Both the position numbers and the translations under genes were made by a program. Positions 57,653 to 64,000 of a DNA stretch of 64,000 bases are shown here, one piece after another. The stretch covers positions 1,674,001 through 1,738,000 of the forward strand of contig JAEUWY010000015.1 in assembly GCA_022059125.1 (NCBI GenBank), read 5' to 3'. The notes beneath the pieces were generated by a model that saw only the letters and a program-made list of their open reading frames with translations, ran no database searches and was not told the DNA's origin. This DNA is from Corynespora cassiicola. Lineage: Eukaryota > Ascomycota > Dothideomycetes > Pleosporales > Corynesporascaceae. Within the stretch, counting starts at the first letter, position 1; each line of letters starts with the position of its first letter.

Positions 57653-59509
57653 ATGGCCGTCATAAATCATGTCAAACCTCGTCAAGCAACAGGCGGTGCG
57701 GATCCGGTCATCACCAATCTCGTTGCGGGAGATCATATTCCGTGGTATCAAAAAAGAAATCTTCGAACTCTCTACATTTTGCTCTTCCCAACATGTATGG
57801 GTATCGAACTTACTTCAGGATTCGATTCTCAGCTCATCAATGCACTTCAAATTGTGCCATCATGGGTCGAGTGTAAGTCCTCTGTTGCCACAGGTCTTGC
57901 GCTAGTTGACTAGGCCATTCAGATTTTCATAACCCTCAAGGGTCTCTCAAGGGTATTATCAGCGCAGCCTACTCGCTCGGTGCAATCTTATCTCTACCCT
58001 TCATCCCCATGGTGAACGAAAAGTTTGGTCGACGCGGATCTATTTTTGGAGGCTCCTGCATAATGACACTTGGTGCAATAGTCCAAGGGCTTTCTCAAAA
58101 CGGTACATCAGCTTCTGTCCAGTATGCAGTTACAGAAGAGTACTGATAAGAAAAGTGATAATGTATATCTTCGCTCGACTCATCCTTGGCTTCGGCATCC
58201 CGACATGCATTGTATCCGGTTCATCGCTCATTGGAGAGTTGGGCTATCCCAAAGAACGCCCTGTACTGACATCACTCTTCAACGTCGCATACTTCTTTGG
58301 GCAGATTGCAGCCGCAGGGATCACATTTGGTACCAATAGCATCCCAAATGACTGGGCCTGGAGAATTCCATCCTTTCTGCAGATGGCCCCCTCCTTACTC
58401 CAGATAACCTTCATCTACATGATCCCAGAATCTCCTCGCTGGCTTATCAGCCATGACAGAATCGAAGAGGCTGAAGGCATCTTGGTAAAGTATCATGCTG
58501 AAGGTGATGCAGAGTCAGAGTTTGTCAAGGCCGAGATGACGCAGATCAGAGCTACCCTCCAACTCGAAACTGAGGCTGCTAGACACTCGTGGATGGACCT
58601 AGTGTCTACTGCTGGCATGCGCCGCCGCCTTCTTATCACATCTTTTCTGGGTCTATTCACTCAGTGGTCGGGAAATACCTTAATCTCGTGAGTGAGATAG
58701 CAGTGCCAATCACTTCACTATGCTAAATAAAAAAAACAGCTACTACTTTGGCGATCTTCTGGGCATGATCGGTATCACCAGCTCCATAACCAAGCAAAAG
58801 CTTAACGTTGCCAACGCATGCTGGGCTCTTGTCAATGCTTTCGTCATTTCGATGTTTGTGACAAAATTCAAACGTCGCACTCTGTATCTTACCTGCACGA
58901 TCTCGCTGCTTTGTTGCTACACTGCTTGGACGATCTCCATGGAGAAGGCACAGACGGCAAAGGAAGCTGGAGGCCACAACAATGAAGCCAGCATTGCCAA
59001 TGTCGTATTCTTATTCTTGTACTCTGCATGCTATAATATAGGATACAATGCACTGACCTATAGTAAGTTGCAACCGAGTTGTTCAACAAGAGATCAACTA
59101 CTAATCTCTCCCACAGCATACATGGTTGAACTATGGCCATATATGGAGCGATCGCGTGGTATTGCCATCTACCAGCTTTTCAGTCGCCTGGCTGGCTTTT
59201 TCACAACCTTTGTTAACCCTATCGGCCTCAATGAAATCAAGTGGAAGTGGCTCATCGTTTATTGCTGCTGGCTGGTCTTTGAGATTAATTTCGTCTACTT
59301 TTTGTTTCCGGAAACAGCAAATAGAACACTCGAGGAACTGGCTTTCTGTAAGTGCAGATGAAGTAATCCGTAAGCCGAAGAGGTTTTCTGACATGTTTGC
59401 AGTATTCGAAGACAAAGATTTGGCCGAAAGAGCGACTGGGGCTGTGGAGAAAGTAGTTCAGCGTGAGAACAATGATACTAACTTGGAGCAGGGGGATCGT
59501 AGAGTTTAG
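57653..59509 (+). CDS. MFS sugar transporter (lactose permease-like)
   Basis: Six exons, 57653-57872, 57923-58102, 58156-58687, 58740-59062, 59117-59347 and 59403-59509, give 530 aa in one frame; all five introns are 50-55 bases with GTAAGT/GTACAT/GTGAGT donors. Sugar-porter features: GFDSQLINALQIVPSW in TM1, NEKFGRRGS after TM2, ARLILGFGIPTCIVSGSSLI, PESPRWLISHDR after TM6, YMVELWPYMERSRGIA and PETANRTLEEL after TM12. The RSRG and PETxxRTLEE patterns are those of fungal lactose/cellodextrin/hexose permeases. It is convergent with the GH105 gene, with 344 bases between stop codons, which suggests uptake of the sugars released by that enzyme; this link is inferred from proximity only. Confidence 0.85.
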
Positions 59510-59853
59510 TGCGAGCAGTTCTGGAATCAACTACGGTAGTTTATCGATGAAAGGTGATCTTTGTCAGGGCACATTTTTTGCATATCCCAACGTTGGGATT
59601 ATGAACCGTGGAACTCGATTCCGCCCCTGAGGGTGCCTATGCAGCGTCCTTGGCATTTATCAACCCTCGAAGTTTGTCAGGGCAACGCACGATGGTGAAA
59701 TGAACCTAGTCTTCTCTCGAAATATGATTATTTGATCGATCCACACTATAATTGAAGATCCTATCGACATTCGCTCAAAAAAACATTCAGGACAGTTGAA
59801 AAACAAATTTCCTCCGGCCTGGCATTTGTCTATCCTTCTATATTCCCATTGAT
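59510..59853. other. convergent intergenic region
   Basis: 344 bases shared by the 3' ends of the permease and GH105 genes. No repeat or RNA gene is seen. Confidence 0.5.
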
Positions 59854-61159
59854 TTATGCCTTCTTACCCTCAACGAAGAGTTCATACTCGTAGCTCGCGA
59901 AAAGGAACGGGGAAACACCCTTCAGGTCGTTCTCGTAGAGAGGCATGCTGGCATAGTACTGTGCATAAAAGTTAGAATTGTGAATACGAATGACGATTGC
60001 GTACCATTCGACTTACCTCAAAGGTACCGTTAGAGCTCAAACTGCCCGTCTGTACAGTCCACTCCAGTATCAACGCGTTATCTGCCCTGCGCTCCTTGAC
60101 AAAAGTCTCGGTCATAAGCTCATAACCGGAGAGAGCAGCCTTGGTGTACTTGTCTCCCTTGATGTAGCCGTGACGCAAAGCCTTGAACAGACCATAGACA
60201 AACATGGAACTAGCAGAGCTCTCAATGTAGTTGCCAGATCGCGACTCGAGTCCAGGGTCCATGACGTTGTACCATCCCTTGTACTTGGGGTCTTGGGCTG
60301 CGACAATGGCATCGGCCAGAGACTGGAGGTAACCAATAAGGCGAGCACGTCCCTCGTGCTTCTCGGGGAAGTAGTCGAGGGTGTCAACAAGGGCCATGAT
60401 GTACCAGCCGACAGCACGGCCCCAGACGTGTGGTGAAGCTCCGGTCTCAGGGTCAGCCCAGATCTGCGTCTTGCTAACATCGAATCCATGAAGGGGAAGG
60501 CCATTGGTGCGAGGGTCGACGGTGGTTCCGGCGTCGATCAGGTCAAACTGGAGAGCAATATCGTCCCACGCGGTCGTGTTGTCTGGCTCAAACTCGTGGG
60601 TCCAGCGTGCGTAGAAGACATCAAGCATGTAAATGCCATCTAGCCACATCTGATCAATGTAAACGGGGTAGCGGTGGTAGAAGCCGCCATCTGGTGTGCG
60701 ACCAGTGCGGTCAATCTGATCGCGTAGGGTCTGGGCTGCGGTCTTGTAGATCTCCTCGCCATTCGTCCAGTTGTACACATCCAAGAAGGTGTGTCCGAAG
60801 CGGATGTCGTCAATCGAGTTGCTGTTGTTGTACAACAAGATTTCACCATTCCAGGCGGGATAGAGGACAATGTCTGTATGACGCTTGACGTAGTCGCGGT
60901 ACTTGTCGTCGCCGGTTCGGTCGTAAGCGAGCTTGATGCCTGAAAAGTATGCCGAGGCAGTGTAGGCAAAGGTTGGCGCAACACCATGCTTGATTTCAGA
61001 GTCGGCCATCCATGTCAAGTAGCGAGGCTTTCCATCGAACTTGCCTGGCTTGATCTTTTCAGATGGGGGGATCTTGAACCAGCCATTGGGTAGTGTGATT
61101 TTGGCGGAAGCTAGAGCTGCGCTGGCCAATGCCGTTCCAGCAATGAGGAGAGACTTCAT
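59854..61159 (-). CDS. secreted GH105 unsaturated rhamnogalacturonyl hydrolase
   Basis: Exons 61159-60017 and 59958-59854 give 415 aa; the 58-base intron has donor GTAAGT, branch CTAAC and acceptor CACAG. The second exon supplies the usual C-terminus (YYASMPLYENDLKGV to FVEGKKA). A clear signal peptide, MKSLLIAGTALASAALASA, directs secretion. The (alpha/alpha)6-barrel family marks are YPVYIDQMWLDGIYM with the conserved Asp and Trp-Leu-Asp, HVWGRAVGWYIMALVDTL, and NYIESSASSMFVYGLFKAL. GH105 enzymes hydrate and remove the unsaturated uronic acid left at chain ends by pectate or rhamnogalacturonan lyases. Length is normal for the fungal secreted type. Likely part of pectin breakdown with the neighbouring permease. 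Confidence 0.9.
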
Positions 61160-61244
61160 TCTTGCAAAGAGGATGTAGAGCCTGCCTTTGAACGAAGGAT
61201 AGAAGAAGTGTCTGGAAATTTTCTTTGTGGAACATCAGACTGCG

Positions 61245-61252
61245 TTTATATA
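61245..61252 (-). promoter_or_regulatory. TATA box of the GH105 gene
   Basis: TATATAAA on the minus strand, about 90 bases upstream of the ATG, a usual distance for a fungal TATA promoter with a short leader. Confidence 0.5.
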
Positions 61253-63470
61253 TTCGTGCGCAGCCCGTATACGGATGGAAGTACCAAGAGGGCTATTCAG
61301 CCAGTCCGTAAACTACGCTGGCCAAGCTGTACCCCAAGACATCCGGGGTCTTTGCTAATCTCTCAATCTCGCGGAAAATCGAAATAGTAACCTCATGATG
61401 GACTCGTGCAGCGATGCTAAGAAGGAAACCATTGGAAGATCGCTGTCTTTCTCGGCGCAATACCGTACTAGAGGAGATTATCTTCATGCCCAGAAGATAG
61501 ATCCAATTTTGCCAGTGCAGAAGGCCCTGGAATTGTTTTCCGTAGTCAATTTCCGGGGTCGACTAGGTCAACATTGCTGTTGCTACTGGACGGAAAAACA
61601 TCCAACGGCTGTGGGGAAAAACTTGGCATCTGCGGGGAAGCTCGCTGGTGTGGAGAAATGGAGGTAGAACAGATAACTCCTTGTCCTCACCGACTAATGC
61701 AAAGACGCTCAACATGTGCGGAGAGCGATAAAAGGCTCCACGGAGATTCTTTTGAGCTCGTACTTCGGCTTGCGGAAAAATTGATGCGACTCGTCTTCTG
61801 TGAGATGCCAGTCTGGCACCAATGGAGGTAGCAGAGAAGCAATGGTACTTGTTGACAATGTGAACGATCAGGGCGGAAGCCAAGAAGCAAGCGACGCGAA
61901 AAAAACCAATGGCCGGGGCCGAACAGTTGCCAAGGCTGCCGCTAGCGAAACCGGTCGACGGGCGGATATCGCAGTCACATGGTGTATTGAGGTCCGTCGT
62001 GAGGCTGTACCAGTACGTTGGAGAGACACGGGGAAATGCGGTGGCAAAGGGTTGTAGGGCACTAAATTCTCCGACCCAATGAGCATCTTCGATGACGTAG
62101 GGTGCGTGTGATCTAATGGAAGAAGGTAGGCGAACGGCTGAGCTTCAACCTCACAACTGACCCCTTCGCTGCTAAACAAAGCAAAAGATGAGGCTAGGAA
62201 ACCTGAGCGGTTATTGTTCAAAATCATCAATCTGGAATTAGATACTCTTCTTGGTCAGCAGAGCGATCTCACGCTTGCTGAACTGCCAGCTCTATGGCTA
62301 CCGCCTATCCTAACGGTAGAACGCGGCGGAGACACATTGTATACCGAATGAGGTAGCAGTTCAAGCCAATGTAACATGGAAATAGGTATTTGTCTTCTTC
62401 TCCATTGTGAACGGCTGTTCTTCATGCATGGAAACAGCACTTCCAATTCATGGCGAGCTTGTATTGACAGGGTTTGCATCACTGGCTTCTGAAATTAAAT
62501 GTATACATCATCATTTCAAAAATCAGAGCTATGCTTGTCATGATTTTGGTAGGAGTTCCATTTTTGATCCGTGTCAGTATCATCTCAGCCCTATCCAGGT
62601 AAACTGCAGCTAGGAATCATCAGAATACAATACAGAACCATCGAGCTGCACGATACAGGGGTCATGTATTGGCGCCATCGTTTGAAGAATAGTCTGCGTG
62701 AGCTTAATATTGCGAGCCGGAACACCGGAACTCACGAGATTCCACGAGACGGTCTTCAGTCGGTCCTGTACGGAAGCCTATGGAACGCGCCCATGTTAAT
62801 AGCATATCACAGCACATATATCATGACATATCTATCTCAGTCGCACCTAGAAATCATTGATACACCCCCCTGAATTGGAATATTTGTTCATTGCTTGCAA
62901 ATCTATGGCGGAGCATCACTCATGACAATTCCACGGGCTTTCCACTCCCATGATGCAATCCATCCATGCGTGCCAGTGATAACTCACGCCACCTCTGATG
63001 ATACGAAATAAGTTACACAGTGAAAAATACCCAGCCGCTTTACGCATATCGGCCCCAGCTGTTGGCAGGCGCGCCATCTAGACCGCGCAAGAGGTCCATC
63101 ACCCACCGAACAGGAAATCGATTTGCTGCAATACAACCAATCAATAGAAGACCAACTTCTTTATTTTGGTAGCTTTTGATGCTACTGGGTGGATAGTTTG
63201 ACCTTACCGTACCGATCGCCGATTGTCCCTCGAGACAAAGATGTATCATCCCTACATTATCTCGGCCCTAAGCATAATATGAGAAACGACATGGATTATG
63301 TAAAAAGAACGCCTAGGATACCTTGGTATATATATGTGTGTAATCATGACATCGTTCAGAATGAATCCAAATCGCGCTCCCCGAGTCCGACCCCAGTACG
63401 ACAAAACGTCTCTCACCCCATGCAAGCTCCAGAGCCGGCATGGAGCAAGTCATTGCCTTGGATTATCTCA
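61253..63470. other. intergenic region upstream of GH105
   Basis: 2.2 kb between the GH105 promoter and the 3' end of the AnmK-like gene. No gene is supportable on either strand; ORFs of 60-120 codons here lack domains and overlap each other. Confidence 0.45.
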
Positions 63471-64000
63471 TTATAGCTCCATTCTGACTTCCCCAGACAA
63501 CATATCCGTTATGGTACCCTCCTGCATCAAGATGGATGGCACCGGGTCGCTCAGCAGCTCCGGGATCGAAATCGAAGACCGCGTGGGGGAGAAGGACTGT
63601 CCTTCAACTACAACGCGACTCAGCGGCGGCAAGACCTTACCATCTGCAAACCGCAAAATATCTTGTGACATGTCCTCCCATTTCTTCCCACACATAATCT
63701 TGCCCCGGACCTGGCTCCAGCTGTCGACCGCGAACGAGCGCGACGCCTGGCCTAGTACAGTGCTCAGACCCAACTGCGCATATTTGACAGCGTTCTTTGC
63801 CTCGCCATTTATTCCAATGTCTTCGAGCGATCGGGTAACGACGGCGCCGGGCAGTTCGGCCTCGATGCAATCGACAATGTTTCGGTTCTTCGCGCCGGCT
63901 CCACAGATGAAAAGGTCGGCGACTTGCGCATCCCTGGCGAAGTTCGCCGCCAGTAGCCTTCTATATTGCCTTACAAGATTCTGGGCCGTGATGTGCGTAA
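63471..64000 (-). CDS. AnmK-like anhydro-N-acetylmuramic acid kinase, 3' part
   Basis: The last 175 codons of a gene whose start lies beyond the window; the frame is open to base 64000. LFICGAGAKNRNIVDCIEAE followed by TRSLEDIGINGEAKNAVKYA is the C-terminal nucleotide-fold part of AnmK kinases, where the sequence ICGGGxxN, then DELGIxxDAKEA is typical. In bacteria AnmK opens and phosphorylates anhydro-MurNAc during peptidoglycan recycling; related genes occur in many fungi, where the substrate is unsettled. After the kinase end there are about 90 residues (VRGKIMCGKKWEDMSQ to GEVRMEL) longer than bacterial AnmK. The N-terminal ATP motif cannot be checked here. Confidence 0.75.
   Translation of the reverse strand, partial: THITAQNLVRQYRRLLAANFARDAQVADLFICGAGAKNRNIVDCIEAELPGAVVTRSLEDIGINGEAKNAVKYAQLGLSTVLGQASRSFAVDSWSQVRGKIMCGKKWEDMSQDILRFADGKVLPPLSRVVVEGQSFSPTRSSISIPELLSDPVPSILMQEGTITDMLSGEVRMEL

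Overview
The window is nuclear DNA of a filamentous ascomycete, probably a dothideomycete of the Pleosporales type (the class is an inference from gene content, not proven). Signs are short GT..AG introns of 45-95 bases with CTAAC-like branch sites, HET, DUF3176, F-box and 2EXR families, a pectin-related GH105 enzyme with a sugar permease, and a 16.5 kb AT-rich block with the C-to-T/G-to-A decay typical of repeat-induced point mutation (RIP).

Layout. 1-2303: 3' part of a Sro7/Lgl exocytosis gene. 2304-8624: a repeat-bearing spacer, a small secreted-protein candidate, and a DUF3176 membrane protein (minus). 8625-10760: HET-domain gene. 11185-12730: a degenerate tandem array built on an 18-20 base core that also occurs near 2.5-2.9 kb and 8.07 kb. 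13148-18085: two divergent housekeeping-type genes, an F-box/YccV (FBXO21-like) protein and a Sec14/CRAL-TRIO protein.

18992-35513 is a three-layer transposon nest that can be resolved to the base. A Fot1/pogo-type DNA transposon (about 1850 bp, 62-bp inverted repeats, TA duplication) was split by a Ty3/gypsy LTR element (about 7847 bp, 217-bp LTRs, duplication CTTGG/CTCGG). That element was split in turn by an intact chromovirus (6811 bp, identical 370-bp LTRs, duplication TTACT). The two outer layers are wrecked by RIP-like mutation; the innermost is pristine. The intact element has Gag, a Pol reached by a canonical -1 slippery site, and a C-terminal chromodomain. It also carries two unusual parts: three W-x2-C-x4-C-x2-H modules at the Gag C-terminus, and an antisense gene between pol and the 3' LTR encoding a Zn2Cys6-spaced cysteine cluster plus a coiled coil. 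Its primer site looks self-primed rather than tRNA-primed.

35514-45564 is gene-poor apart from one hexose transporter (40018-41776, minus). 45565-48139 holds a small His-rich membrane protein and a POT/PTR2 transporter lacking the ExxER motif. 48800-57230 looks like accessory or decaying sequence: an unrecognised repeat protein, a broken EXD1-like exonuclease, an F-box/LRR protein and a 2EXR protein. 57653-61159 holds a sugar permease and a secreted GH105 hydrolase in convergent orientation, plausibly a small pectin-oligosaccharide module. The window ends inside an AnmK-like sugar kinase gene (minus). Gene models with introns were assembled by eye from splice signals, reading phase and family similarity; no search was run.
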